The notes below the pieces were generated by a model that saw only the letters and a program-made list of their open reading frames with translations, did no database searches and was not told the DNA's origin. From the NCBI RefSeq assembly GCF_947331465.1, contig NZ_CAMZOK010000002.1:1240001-1304000 (forward strand): a stretch of 64,000 nt of DNA. Direction: 5' to 3'. Each line of letters begins with the position of its first letter. Within the stretch, counting starts at the first letter, position 1. This document shows positions 8,736 through 17,195 of this stretch, piece after piece. The translations under genes and the position numbers were made by a program. The DNA comes from Shimia sp. Alg240-R146 (GTDB lineage Bacteria > Pseudomonadota > Alphaproteobacteria > Rhodobacterales > Rhodobacteraceae).

Positions 8736-9105
8736 CTGCCACCTCCTCTGCGATGTTTAACCCGTCTTTATCCGCCGCATCCGGAAGGGTCTCTTTGGGC
8801 CGCGCACTTGGAAAAACCTCGTGCAATGGCACTGCGGCAATCAAAATAGCTGCAATCCAAAACGCATTGTTCATGGTGAAAAGCGAGATCAGCCCTAGCA
8901 CGCTCACCAGTTGAATCTGTACCTTGTGCATGCCCGTGGCCATGCGATCCGGTATCGATTGAATGGTGAAGTAGAGCGCTCCAAATCCAACCAAAGCGCC
9001 GACCAGCACAAATCCCACGACCCACATAAACCCATCGGTTTGGTGCGGGCCCGTGACCCAGAACGGCATATGTGACATTGCCTCTGCAGTTAGGTGAGTG
9101 TCCAT
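8728..9105 (-). CDS. Small inner-membrane protein paired with HlyD adaptor (module copy 1)
   Basis: A 125-residue protein with two hydrophobic helices. The first (VVGFVLVGALVGFGALYF) is followed by the segment IPDRMATGMHKVQIQLVSVLGLISLFTMNNAFWIAAILIA, which runs into the second. The tail is acidic and polar. The start at 9105 is chosen because GGAGG lies a few bases upstream; a longer in-frame reading has no such site. It aligns by eye with the 159-residue protein at 44792-45271, sharing H-x-x-P-x-x-M-A-x-G, the I-Q-x-x-S-x-L stretch and F-T-x-N-N-x-F-W. It overlaps the HlyD adaptor gene. Function unknown; probably a partner that helps the adaptor assemble. Confidence 0.75.
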   Translation of the reverse strand: MDTHLTAEAMSHMPFWVTGPHQTDGFMWVVGFVLVGALVGFGALYFTIQSIPDRMATGMHKVQIQLVSVLGLISLFTMNNAFWIAAILIAAVPLHEVFPSARPKETLPDAADKDGLNIAEEVADA

Positions 9106-9189
9106 CGGACCTCCAATCAAACGGCGCGTTCGCCCCAGTTCACTTGAAAATCCCTTAAAAATCAACGTTTCAGTCGAAAATCACTCACA

Positions 9190-10176
9190 TCATTGCCCCA
9201 GCATCCATTGCCCATCCGGCCAAAAAGCGTGAAACGCAAAGGCAAACATCACGTCATGCGGCACATCACGCCCCTGTTTGTCGCGCACCCGGATAGAGCC
9301 GACGTCGCGTCCACGGGCAATCGTGGTCGAATCCAAAGCGCTGGCCTGACCAGCCTTCCACTCGATTTCAACGTCCGCTTCGCGCACCAAACCGACATCC
9401 GCCAATCGCGTCATTGGCCAGGCCCGATCCCCCACACGCACCACGCGCTCCAGCGCCGGGATATTGTGCGGCGGCAACTCACCATTATAAAGAAACGGAC
9501 GCGATGAGCTGTCATAACTCACATAAGGGTTCGCCCCATAGCGCCGCCCAAACGCAGGCTCAGCCATCACCAACCCGTCAGGGTGCCGGTCTTTAAACTG
9601 CGCCCAGCTTTCCATCCATGTCGGCAACGCGACCAGCTTGACGCCATTCATCTCACCAACAATGCCTTCGCCGATGGCCTGCTGCCACCAGCTTTGGGTC
9701 TCGCGGTCATACATTATCATGTCCGAATTTCGCAGCTTGCCCGACACACCAAATGTCAGCGTTTTGCCCTTGGCGCGACGATCAAAGGTCATTGCAGAAT
9801 TGCACAATGGACAGAACGTCACCGCCACCGGCACCCCGCCCACCGTATCGTTCACGATCTCATGCCACGTCAGATACCGGATCGGATACGCCCGCGGCTC
9901 AGCGCCCGCGATCTCCAGCGTGACCACAGGTTCGGTGTCTCCAATTCTGCCTTCCTGACCCACACGCATAAACTCCGGATCAGACAGCGCCGGAATGCCG
10001 TCTTTTGGCGGCCCACCAGACAAAACCTCTCCCCAATGCGGCACAGAGGTGCGGCTAAAATCCGTCTCCGGCCACTCATGTTTCCAGAAGTTCGGGTCCG
10101 CCAGCGCGGCCATTGGCATAGCCAAAGCCGCTATGGCCAGCACAAGCGCACGGCACTTCAAAGACGTCAAACGCAT
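9190..10176 (-). CDS. Exported DUF3179 protein
   Basis: A 328-residue protein with a clear Sec signal peptide (cleavage after ALA, about residue 26). The body matches DUF3179: the strand pattern YPIRYLTWHEIVND, then FCPLCNSAMTF with a conserved C-x-x-C near residue 125, and the FGVSGKLRNSDMIMYDRETQSWW block. DUF3179 proteins are exported and uncharacterised; the C-x-x-C hints at metal or redox chemistry, which is inference. It lies 85 bases upstream of the small membrane protein/HlyD module in the same direction and could share its transcript. Confidence 0.88.
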   Translation of the reverse strand: MRLTSLKCRALVLAIAALAMPMAALADPNFWKHEWPETDFSRTSVPHWGEVLSGGPPKDGIPALSDPEFMRVGQEGRIGDTEPVVTLEIAGAEPRAYPIRYLTWHEIVNDTVGGVPVAVTFCPLCNSAMTFDRRAKGKTLTFGVSGKLRNSDMIMYDRETQSWWQQAIGEGIVGEMNGVKLVALPTWMESWAQFKDRHPDGLVMAEPAFGRRYGANPYVSYDSSSRPFLYNGELPPHNIPALERVVRVGDRAWPMTRLADVGLVREADVEIEWKAGQASALDSTTIARGRDVGSIRVRDKQGRDVPHDVMFAFAFHAFWPDGQWMLGQ

Positions 10177-10264
10177 GGGGTCCTCCTGTCGCTGGAATCA
10201 GGCTGCGCCAAAATATGGTGTTCAATCCAGCCCCCACACGCGCTTGTGACAGGGTTTTTACAAC

Positions 10265-10293
10265 AAAAAAGGCCGGAGCATTGCCCCGGCCTT
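10265..10293 (-). terminator. Intrinsic terminator after the cyclophilin pair
   Basis: On the minus strand AAGGCCGG and CCGGCCTT form a stem followed by a run of six T. It lies 24 bases beyond the stop of the periplasmic cyclophilin gene. Confidence 0.88.
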
Positions 10294-10316
10294 GCTGATC
10301 TTTTTGGTGTCACCGA

Positions 10317-10868
10317 TCACTCGGTCACGGTCACCTTTTTCATAACATCTGGCTTACCGGACACAGCACCAGTGCGCGGATGGCCGCGTTTGATCTGGTC
10401 CACCACATCCATACCATCGGTCACCCGACCAACGACAGTGTATTGGCCGTTCAGAAATGCGCCCTCTTCAAACATGATGAAGAACTGCGAGTTCGCACTA
10501 TCAGGGTTCTGCGAGCGGGCGATGCCCACCACGCCGCGGTCAAAATTCAGGTCAGAAAATTCCTGCGCCACATCGGGGTAGGACGACCCGCCTTTACCCG
10601 CGTGACGCATGTCCATGCCCATTTTGCCATACTGAACGTCACCCGTCTGCGCCATGAAGCCTTCGATCACGCGGTGAAAAACCACGCCATCATATGCGCC
10701 TTCTTTGGCCAGAGTGCTCAGGCGCACCACATGGTTCGGCGCGACATCTTCCAGCAGGTCAATGGTGATCGTGCCGTTGGCAAAGCCTTCCACCTCAATC
10801 GTCATCTCCGTGGCCAGCGCGGGCGTGGTCATCAGAGCGAAAGCTGCAACCAGATTACGCATCAACAT
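10317..10868 (-). CDS. Periplasmic cyclophilin-type peptidyl-prolyl isomerase
   Basis: A 183-residue protein: a signal peptide (cleavage after ALA near residue 19) and then a full cyclophilin domain with the catalytic segment VVFHRVIEGFMAQTGD and the binding-site residues in NSQFFIMF. It speeds proline isomerisation during folding of exported proteins. It starts inside the end of the cytoplasmic cyclophilin gene upstream (14-base overlap), so the two form an operon in which one product stays in the cytoplasm and the other is exported. The two are clear paralogs of each other. Confidence 0.93.
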   Translation of the reverse strand: MLMRNLVAAFALMTTPALATEMTIEVEGFANGTITIDLLEDVAPNHVVRLSTLAKEGAYDGVVFHRVIEGFMAQTGDVQYGKMGMDMRHAGKGGSSYPDVAQEFSDLNFDRGVVGIARSQNPDSANSQFFIMFEEGAFLNGQYTVVGRVTDGMDVVDQIKRGHPRTGAVSGKPDVMKKVTVTE

Positions 10869-11367
10869 CTGCAGCCACCTTGACCGACACCATACGATCC
10901 GGGTTCGCAGGCGGCTCGCCTTTCATGATCGCATCCACATGATCCATGCCGGAAATCACGCGGCCATAAACCGTGTATTGGCCGTTCAGAAAGTGGTTGT
11001 CTTTGAAGTTGATGAAAAACTGCGAGTTCGCGCTGTCGGGGTTCTGGCTGCGCGCCGCGCCCAATGTGCCACGATCATGCGGCAGCTTGGAAAATTCAGC
11101 CGCCAGATCCGGCAGGTCAGACCCACCAGTGCCCGCCATGCGCAGGTTGAAATCTTTTTCCATGTTGCCGTTGGCCACATCGCCCGTCTGCGCCATGAAA
11201 CCGTCAATCACGCGGTGAAACGCCACGTTGTCGTACTGACCCGACCGCGCCAGCTCTTTCATGCGTGCTGTGTGACCGGGCGCCACATCCGCCATCAGTT
11301 CGATGACAACAGTGCCGTCTTTGAGTTCCATCAGGATGGTGTTTTCGGGGTCTTTGATATCGGCCAT
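10855..11367 (-). CDS. ppiB: Cytoplasmic cyclophilin-type peptidyl-prolyl isomerase
   Basis: A 170-residue cyclophilin without a signal peptide. Catalytic motif NVAFHRVIDGFMAQTGD and NSQFFINF are intact. The ATG at 11367 is preferred to an upstream in-frame GTG, which lies within the ribosome site (GGAGAG). First gene of a two-gene cyclophilin operon, divergent from pgk. Confidence 0.93.
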   Translation of the reverse strand: MADIKDPENTILMELKDGTVVIELMADVAPGHTARMKELARSGQYDNVAFHRVIDGFMAQTGDVANGNMEKDFNLRMAGTGGSDLPDLAAEFSKLPHDRGTLGAARSQNPDSANSQFFINFKDNHFLNGQYTVYGRVISGMDHVDAIMKGEPPANPDRMVSVKVAADVDA

Positions 11368-11434
11368 TGGGCTCTCCACTATCTAACTTTGGCCGCAAGG
11401 TAATCGCGGCTCGCCAGAAAGCCAAGAGACCGCA

Positions 11435-11462
11435 TTGACCCCTGCCCTGATTGCGCTAGGAA
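11435..11462 (+). promoter_or_regulatory. Candidate sigma-70 promoter for pgk
   Basis: TTGACC and TAGGAA are separated by 16 bases and lie 32 bases before the pgk start codon. The match to -35 and -10 consensus is fair; the call rests on sequence only. Confidence 0.4.
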
Positions 11463-11493
11463 AGAGCCAGATATTTTACAGCGGAGAGACCCA

Positions 11494-12684
11494 ATGGCCT
11501 GGAAAACCCTCGATCAGATGGAACTTGCGGGCAAACGTGTCCTGACCCGCGTCGATATCAATGTGCCTGTGGCGGATGGCGTTGTCACCGACGCCACCCG
11601 CATCGACCGCATTGTGCCCACCGTGCGCGACATCCTTGCCGCCGGCGGCAAACCGATCCTGCTGGCGCACTTTGGCCGTCCCAAGGGCGAGCGCGTCCCC
11701 GAGATGTCGCTGCAGCAACTGGTCCCTGCGCTGGAAACGGCTTTTGGCACCACCGTGATGTTTGCCGCCGATTGCGTTGGCCCAGCCGCCGATGCCGCCA
11801 TCAACGCCATGGGGGACGGCCAAGTGCTCTTGCTGGAAAACACCCGCTACCACGCGGGCGAAACCAAAAACGACGCCGACCTGACCGCGCAAATGGCCGC
11901 GCTTGGCGATGTGTTCTGCAACGACGCATTCTCCGCCGCCCACCGCGCCCACAGCTCCACCTGCGGCCTCGCCCACGCTCTGCCGTCTTGCGCGGGTCGC
12001 TTGATGCAGGCCGAACTCTCCGCGCTCGAAGGCGCACTCGGCACGCCCGTTCGCCCCGTGACCGCCGTTGTTGGTGGCGCCAAAGTCTCCACCAAACTTG
12101 AACTGCTCGGCAATCTTGTGGGCAAGGTCGACAATCTGGTGATCGGTGGCGGCATGGCCAACACCTTCCTCGCCGCCCAAGGCATTGACGTGGGCAAATC
12201 GCTTGCCGAACACGACATGACCGACACCGCGTCCGAAATCATGACCAAAGCCAAAGCCGCCGGTTGCAACATCGTGCTGCCATCCGACGTGGTTGTGGCC
12301 CGCGAATTTGCCGCCAATGCCGCCAACGAAACCGTCGCGGCCAACGCCTGCCCCGCAGACGCCATGATCCTTGATGCAGGCCCCGAAACTGTGGCCGCAG
12401 TTGCCAAAGTCTTTGACGCCAGCAAAACCCTGATCTGGAACGGCCCGATGGGGGCGTTTGAAATCGAGCCCTTCAATGCCGCAACCGATGCCGCCGCCCT
12501 TCAGGCCGCAGCGCTCACCAAATCCGGCTCGCTCGTGTCTGTTGCCGGTGGCGGTGACACCGTGGCTGCGCTCAATGCCTCCGGTGCTGCGGACGATTTC
12601 ACCTATATCTCCACAGCCGGAGGCGCGTTTCTGGAATGGATGGAAGGCAAAGAATTGCCCGGCGTCGCAGCCCTAAACCAGTAA
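11494..12684 (+). CDS. pgk: Phosphoglycerate kinase
   Basis: A 396-residue protein of normal length, catalysing 1,3-bisphosphoglycerate + ADP to 3-phosphoglycerate + ATP. Family signatures are present: RVDINVPV (substrate-binding N domain), [10 protein letters not shown], the hinge region [21 protein letters not shown] and the nucleotide-binding GGGDTVAAL near the C-terminus. A GGAGAG ribosome site precedes the ATG. It is followed 149 bases later by a class I aldolase, a glycolysis/gluconeogenesis pairing. Confidence 0.98.
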   Translation: MAWKTLDQMELAGKRVLTRVDINVPVADGVVTDATRIDRIVPTVRDILAAGGKPILLAHFGRPKGERVPEMSLQQLVPALETAFGTTVMFAADCVGPAADAAINAMGDGQVLLLENTRYHAGETKNDADLTAQMAALGDVFCNDAFSAAHRAHSSTCGLAHALPSCAGRLMQAELSALEGALGTPVRPVTAVVGGAKVSTKLELLGNLVGKVDNLVIGGGMANTFLAAQGIDVGKSLAEHDMTDTASEIMTKAKAAGCNIVLPSDVVVAREFAANAANETVAANACPADAMILDAGPETVAAVAKVFDASKTLIWNGPMGAFEIEPFNAATDAAALQAAALTKSGSLVSVAGGGDTVAALNASGAADDFTYISTAGGAFLEWMEGKELPGVAALNQ

Positions 12685-12757
12685 TTTGCCGACAAAACTG
12701 GCGCAATAATTAAGCCGAGACTCAAATTAAATCTCGCTAGCGCCACCATAATTGAAA

Positions 12758-12804
12758 CCCTTGCCCTGCTGATCTATGACGCAGGGCAAAGGGCATAAAT
12801 GCCT
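12758..12804 (+). promoter_or_regulatory. Overlapping hairpins in the fda leader
   Basis: TTGCCCTGC (12761-12769) pairs perfectly with GCAGGGCAA (12781-12789), extended by CCC/GGG across a one-base bulge. The right arm can pair instead with the following ATGCCTTT (12797-12804). The two structures are mutually exclusive and lie 30 bases before the aldolase start. No long T run follows, so it is not a simple terminator. A regulatory role is inference. Confidence 0.35.
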
Positions 12805-12833
12805 TTCTTAACAACCATTTTACGGGGTTACCC

Positions 12834-13727
12834 ATGTCAAACGAAGCTCAAGCTCAAAAGATCTCCGCCGGACAAGGCTTCATCGCCGCACTTGACCAAA
12901 GCGGCGGGTCGACCCCCAAAGCTCTGGGTCTTTATGGCGTCACCGCCGATGCCTACGGCTCGGATGCTGAAATGTTCGACCTGATCCACGGCATGCGCGC
13001 CCGCATCGCCGAGGCCCCCGCCTTTAGTGGCGACAAAGTTGTCGGTGCGATCCTGTTTGAAATGACGATGGACCGCGACATCGCAGGCAAGCCGACCCCG
13101 ACCTACATGTGGGAAGAAAAAGGCGTCGTGCCGTTCCTCAAAGTCGACAAGGGTCTTGAGGCCGAGCAAAACGGTTGCCAATTGATGAAACCGATGCCGG
13201 AACTTGATACGCTTTGCGAACGCGCCGCCGCCAAAGGTGTGTTTGGCACCAAAATGCGCTCGGTGATTTCTGCAGCCAACGCCGATGGCATCCGCGCCAT
13301 TGTCGCGCAGCAATTCATGGTCGGTGAACAGATCATCTCCCACGGCCTGATGCCCATCATCGAGCCCGAAGTGACGATTTCCATCGCCGACAAATCCGAA
13401 GCCGAGGACATCCTTCTCGCGGAACTGACCGCCGCTCTGGACGCCCTGCCCGCCAACCAGCAAGTCATGCTGAAACTGACGCTGCCCAACACAGCCAACC
13501 AGTACAAGTCGCTCGTGGACCATCCCCGCGTGATGAAGGTGGTCGCGCTGTCCGGCGGCTATTCGCGCGACGACGCCAACGCCAAACTGTCTAAGAACAC
13601 CGGCATGATCGCCAGCTTCTCGCGTGCCCTGACCGAAGGTCTGAGCGCGCAGCAGTCTGACGCCGAATTCAACGACACAATCGCAGGCTCCATCGACAGC
13701 ATCTATCAGGCTTCGATCGCCGGTTAA
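12834..13727 (+). CDS. fda: Class I fructose-bisphosphate aldolase
   Basis: A 297-residue protein of the bacterial class I (Schiff-base) aldolase type, similar in length to the staphylococcal enzyme. Signatures: ALDQSGGSTPKAL at the N-terminus, GAILFEMTMDR, VPFLKVDKGL, KMRSVI, PIIEPEV, and the MLKLTLPNTANQY segment expected to carry the catalytic lysine. It cleaves fructose-1,6-bisphosphate to two trioses in the cytoplasm. The ribosome site is weak and the leader holds alternative hairpins, which may matter for expression. A terminator follows. Confidence 0.93.
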   Translation: MSNEAQAQKISAGQGFIAALDQSGGSTPKALGLYGVTADAYGSDAEMFDLIHGMRARIAEAPAFSGDKVVGAILFEMTMDRDIAGKPTPTYMWEEKGVVPFLKVDKGLEAEQNGCQLMKPMPELDTLCERAAAKGVFGTKMRSVISAANADGIRAIVAQQFMVGEQIISHGLMPIIEPEVTISIADKSEAEDILLAELTAALDALPANQQVMLKLTLPNTANQYKSLVDHPRVMKVVALSGGYSRDDANAKLSKNTGMIASFSRALTEGLSAQQSDAEFNDTIAGSIDSIYQASIAG

Positions 13728-13751
13728 TCCCGACAATCCGCTGCACGCGAT

Positions 13752-13781
13752 AAAGGCGCTCCAATTTTTGGGGCGCCTTTT
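13752..13781 (+). terminator. Intrinsic terminator after fda
   Basis: AAAGGCGCTCC and GGGGCGCCTTT form a stem with one mismatch around a T-rich loop, ending in TTTT. It lies 25 bases after the aldolase stop. The rest of the 254-base gap to the convergent acyl-CoA dehydrogenase gene shows nothing else. Confidence 0.8.
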
Positions 13782-13981
13782 CATTTGCACAAATCGTGTT
13801 TGGAAACAGGGTTAGGAAACCGTGAACTCTCCGCACAGGGCGTTCACGGTTCAATCACCTATCCGCACCATCGACCGCCGTCTTAACACCGTGCCAAAAC
13901 CGGACCTTGCGAAATAGCACCGACGCGATGCAGCCGTGATACCGACGTAAAACCGACAGGCCAAAGCCGCATCTCCAAAGA

Positions 13982-15607
13982 TTAATCAACCGCCAAACGC
14001 GCCAAAATGTCGTCCACTTGCAGCCCCGAAACCGCACCGGAAAAACTGCCGCGATCACCAACAACACGAGACGTCACAAACCCTTCGGCCACGGCCGACG
14101 GCGCCGCTTTGATCAGGCTCGCTGCAGTCAGCAAATTGGCCAGACTTTCTGTGAACCACCGTGCATCAGCCTCCGCCGGAAGGCGCGGCCAGCGCGCCGT
14201 ATGGGCCTGCAAGGCAGCATCATACCGCGCGTCGGACCCGACCACGGAGTGCAGCACATTCATCAAAGCCTCACCCGCCGCGGGTTCCCGCATCAACGCT
14301 CTAAGTACATCCAAACAAATGACATTTCCGGATCCTTCCCAAATGCCATTGAGCGGCGCCTCGCGGTAAATCATCGGCATCGGGGTCTCTTCAATGTAGC
14401 CCATGCCCCCCAGCACTTCCATCGCTTCCGCGATCACTCCGATGCACCGTTTGTTGTTGAGATACTTCGCCAATGCCACACCGATACGCGCAAATGCCCG
14501 GCTCTCGTCATCTTCCCGATCAAAGGCCGCCGCCAACATCATTCCGACCGACAGTGCGGCCTCGGTGTCAACCGCAAGATCTGCGAGAACCGAGCGCATA
14601 AGCGGCTGATCTATCAGTCTTTTCTGAAACGCAGACCGTCCATTCACCCACCAATGCGCCTCTGCCAAAGCCGCCCGCATCAGCCCCGCAGGCGCCAGAA
14701 CCGTGTCCAGCCGTGTGTGGTGCACCATCTCAATAATCGTGCGCACCCCCGCGCCTTCGTCACCAACGCGATAGGCCAAGGCATCGTGATACTCGATCTC
14801 GGAACTGGCATTTGCCTGGTTACCCAACTTGTTCTTAAGCCGTTGAAGGCGCATACTATTTCTCTCGCCCTCCAACCAGCGCGGGACCAGAAAACACGTC
14901 AATCCCGCGCCTGTCTGCGCAAGGGTCAGAAACCCGTCACACATCGGGGCTGAACAGAACCACTTGTGGCCCCGCAGGCGGTATTGATTCCCGTCGCGAT
15001 GCGCCACTGTTGTATTGGCACGCACGTCTGACCCGCCTTGTTTTTCCGTCATCGCCATGCCCAAAGTCGCGCCTTGCTTCGCGTCAATCGGCTTAAGGGA
15101 TGGATCGTAAATCCCCGATGTTAAACGCGGAGTCCAGATCTTATCCACCTCCGGCGCCGCTGCCAAAGCCGGCACCGCTGCGTAGGTCATGGTCAAAGGA
15201 CACGCCACACCCGGCTCCAGCTGCGCTTGATAATAGACCAACGCCGCATGCGTCGCATGCCCACCTGCCTGACCATCCCAAGCCGCAGACGCATACCCGG
15301 CCTCAAGCCCTGCAGCCATCAACGCATGATACCCCGGATGGAATTCCACCTCGTCTACACGCCGCCCTGAACGATCAAACAGCTTCAGTCTTGGCAAGTC
15401 CCTACGCGCATCTTCCGCCGCCTGCAGCAGTGCTTCTCCGCCCCATGTGGCACCTACCTGCGCAAGGTGTTGTGTCCGCGCGCCTGCGGCTGCAGCATGC
15501 TCCCGAACACCCCGATCTGATACCCAGTAATCTTTGGCCCGCTTGGGCTCAGGTTGATTGAAAACGTCGTGCGTACCAAGCCGCGAAACAGGTTCTGAAT
15601 TCATCAT
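13982..15607 (-). CDS. aidB: AidB-like acyl-CoA dehydrogenase
   Basis: A 541-residue protein, the same length as E. coli AidB, with the acyl-CoA dehydrogenase fold and the longer C-terminal region of the AidB subgroup. Visible motifs: LGMAMTEKQGGSDVRANTT (FAD/substrate loop), KWFCSAPMCDGFL, LGGMGYIEETPMPMIYREAPLNGIWEGSGNV. AidB binds FAD and DNA and is induced by alkylation in enterics; many alphaproteobacterial members may simply oxidise branched acyl-CoA. The start at 15607 follows GGGAGGA. Divergent from the ftsB-like gene, with repeats of the CGTCACG/CGTGACG type in the gap. Confidence 0.9.
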   Translation of the reverse strand: MMNSEPVSRLGTHDVFNQPEPKRAKDYWVSDRGVREHAAAAGARTQHLAQVGATWGGEALLQAAEDARRDLPRLKLFDRSGRRVDEVEFHPGYHALMAAGLEAGYASAAWDGQAGGHATHAALVYYQAQLEPGVACPLTMTYAAVPALAAAPEVDKIWTPRLTSGIYDPSLKPIDAKQGATLGMAMTEKQGGSDVRANTTVAHRDGNQYRLRGHKWFCSAPMCDGFLTLAQTGAGLTCFLVPRWLEGERNSMRLQRLKNKLGNQANASSEIEYHDALAYRVGDEGAGVRTIIEMVHHTRLDTVLAPAGLMRAALAEAHWWVNGRSAFQKRLIDQPLMRSVLADLAVDTEAALSVGMMLAAAFDREDDESRAFARIGVALAKYLNNKRCIGVIAEAMEVLGGMGYIEETPMPMIYREAPLNGIWEGSGNVICLDVLRALMREPAAGEALMNVLHSVVGSDARYDAALQAHTARWPRLPAEADARWFTESLANLLTAASLIKAAPSAVAEGFVTSRVVGDRGSFSGAVSGLQVDDILARLAVD

Positions 15608-15663
15608 ACGATCCTCCCGATCAGACCAACCGTGCAATCCCCAAACCGACCTGCCAACTCTAC

Positions 15664-15697
15664 CGTCACGTCATTACTTATTTGACGTTTCGTGACG
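15664..15697 (-). promoter_or_regulatory. Inverted repeat upstream of the aidB-like gene
   Basis: CGTCACG (15664-15670) and CGTGACG (15691-15697) are exact inverted copies 20 bases apart, with another TGACG in between at 15683-15687. This could be an operator for a TetR-type regulator of the acyl-CoA dehydrogenase. Nothing else supports the assignment. Confidence 0.25.
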
Positions 15698-15774
15698 ATA
15701 AGGGATTCACACGCGGAATCACTTCGGGTATAGTTTGTCAAAAGCGCTCAAACAGAGGCGCATAAGAGGCAGAA

Positions 15775-16077
15775 ATGACAGCAAAAAAATCACGCCCCGC
15801 TCTTGGTGCGCTCGTGTTTTTCGGGCTGGCTTTTGCCGTTTCCATCTACTTCATTTTCGCAGCGGTACAGGGTGACTACGGCCTGTTTCGCCGCGTAGAA
15901 ATCGCGGCAGCCAAAAGCCAGCTAGAAGCGGAACTGGCGGCCCTTGAGGCCGAAGTTGCCGAAATGGAAAACCTGACGCGCCGCCTGTCTGACAGCTATC
16001 TCGATCTCGATTTGCTCGACCAACAGGCCCGTGACGTGCTTGGCCTTTTGCGCGCCGATGAGATTGTCATCCGCTGA
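15775..16077 (+). CDS. FtsB/DivIC-like septum formation initiator
   Basis: A 100-residue bitopic membrane protein: short basic N-terminus, one transmembrane helix (about residues 11-30), then a coiled coil (about 40-75) and a short C-terminal region ending DVLGLLRADEIVIR. This is the layout of FtsB/DivIC proteins, which join FtsL and FtsQ in the divisome. It lies 116 bases before pdhA in the same direction, a neighbourhood common in Rhodobacterales. Confidence 0.83.
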   Translation: MTAKKSRPALGALVFFGLAFAVSIYFIFAAVQGDYGLFRRVEIAAAKSQLEAELAALEAEVAEMENLTRRLSDSYLDLDLLDQQARDVLGLLRADEIVIR

Positions 16078-16146
16078 TTTTTGCGTATCCCGCTGAGCCG
16101 CAACTGCTTTTTCCTCTCGCCACACCCAAACCATTCCGCTAGGCTT

Positions 16147-16175
16147 TTGATCAAGCTAGTTTAAGGCTAAACTAT
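16147..16175 (+). promoter_or_regulatory. Candidate pdhA promoter with overlapping operator-like palindrome
   Basis: TTGATC and AACTAT are 17 bases apart and end 18 bases before the pdhA start. A perfect 7-bp inverted repeat, TAGTTTA-AGGC-TAAACTA (16157-16174), covers the spacer and the -10 region. A repressor bound there would block the promoter; the regulator is not identified. Confidence 0.4.
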
Positions 16176-16193
16176 CTGCCTGGGAGGAGTGCA

Positions 16194-17195
16194 ATGGCTG
16201 CCAAGCGCGCAACCGCAAAATCCAATGTGTCCGGAGAAGAGCTGACCCAGTTCTACCGCGACATGCTGTTGATCCGTCGATTTGAGGAAAAGGCCGGCCA
16301 ACTTTATGGCATGGGCCTGATCGGCGGCTTTTGTCACCTCTACATCGGTCAGGAGGCCGTTGTTGTCGGGTTGGAATCCGCTGCAGAGGACGGGGACAAA
16401 CGCATCACCTCCTACCGCGACCATGGTCACATGCTGGCCTGTGGAATGGATGCAAACGGCGTTATGGCCGAGCTCACCGGCCGCGCCGGAGGCTACTCAA
16501 AAGGCAAAGGCGGCTCGATGCACATGTTCTCCAAGGAGAAGCATTTCTACGGCGGTCACGGCATTGTGGGCGCGCAAGTGCCGCTTGGCGCGGGCCTGGC
16601 TTTTGCCGACAAATACAACGGCAATGGTCGTGTGACGTTCACCTATTTTGGCGACGGCGCAGCAAACCAGGGACAGGTCTATGAAACCTTCAACATGGCC
16701 GCGCTGTGGGACCTGCCCTGCATCTTTGTGATTGAGAACAACCAATACGCCATGGGCACAGCGCAGGCCCGATCCACCTCTTCGCAGGATATATACAAAC
16801 GCGGGGAAGCCTTTGGAATCCCCGGCGAAATGGTCGACGGTATGGATGTTCTCGCGGTCAAAGACGCCAGCGAACGCGCCGTCAAACACTGCCGCTCCGG
16901 CAAAGGCCCCTATATCCTAGAGATTAAAACCTACCGCTACCGGGGCCACTCTATGTCGGACCCGGCCAAATATCGCACCCGCGAAGAAGTGCAGAAAATG
17001 CGCGAAGAACGTGACCCCATCGAACACGTGCGCCAACTGCTGTTGACCGGCAAACATGCCTCCGAAGATGACCTCAAGGCCATCGACAAGGACATCAAGG
17101 CCGTCGTGAATGCCAGCGCCGAATTCGCCAAAGAAAGCCCGCTGCCGGATGAAGCAGAGCTTTGGACCGATATCTACGCGGAGGCGGCACAATGA
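16194..17195 (+). CDS. pdhA: Pyruvate dehydrogenase E1 component, alpha subunit
   Basis: A 333-residue E1-alpha of the heterotetrameric type. It binds thiamine pyrophosphate with the motif GDGAANQGQVYETFNMAALW...NN and has the conserved YRDHGHML and RYRGHSMSDPAKYRTREE segments, the latter holding the phosphorylation-loop equivalent. With E1-beta it decarboxylates pyruvate and acetylates the E2 lipoyl group. A GGGAGGAG ribosome site precedes the ATG. Its TGA overlaps the start of a small unknown gene by four bases (ATGA). Confidence 0.97.
   Translation: MAAKRATAKSNVSGEELTQFYRDMLLIRRFEEKAGQLYGMGLIGGFCHLYIGQEAVVVGLESAAEDGDKRITSYRDHGHMLACGMDANGVMAELTGRAGGYSKGKGGSMHMFSKEKHFYGGHGIVGAQVPLGAGLAFADKYNGNGRVTFTYFGDGAANQGQVYETFNMAALWDLPCIFVIENNQYAMGTAQARSTSSQDIYKRGEAFGIPGEMVDGMDVLAVKDASERAVKHCRSGKGPYILEIKTYRYRGHSMSDPAKYRTREEVQKMREERDPIEHVRQLLLTGKHASEDDLKAIDKDIKAVVNASAEFAKESPLPDEAELWTDIYAEAAQ

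Noticed and set aside
13855-14067. Small minus-strand frame at the 3' side of the aidB-like gene
   Set aside because: Overlaps the end of aidB out of frame and shows no ribosome site or homology.
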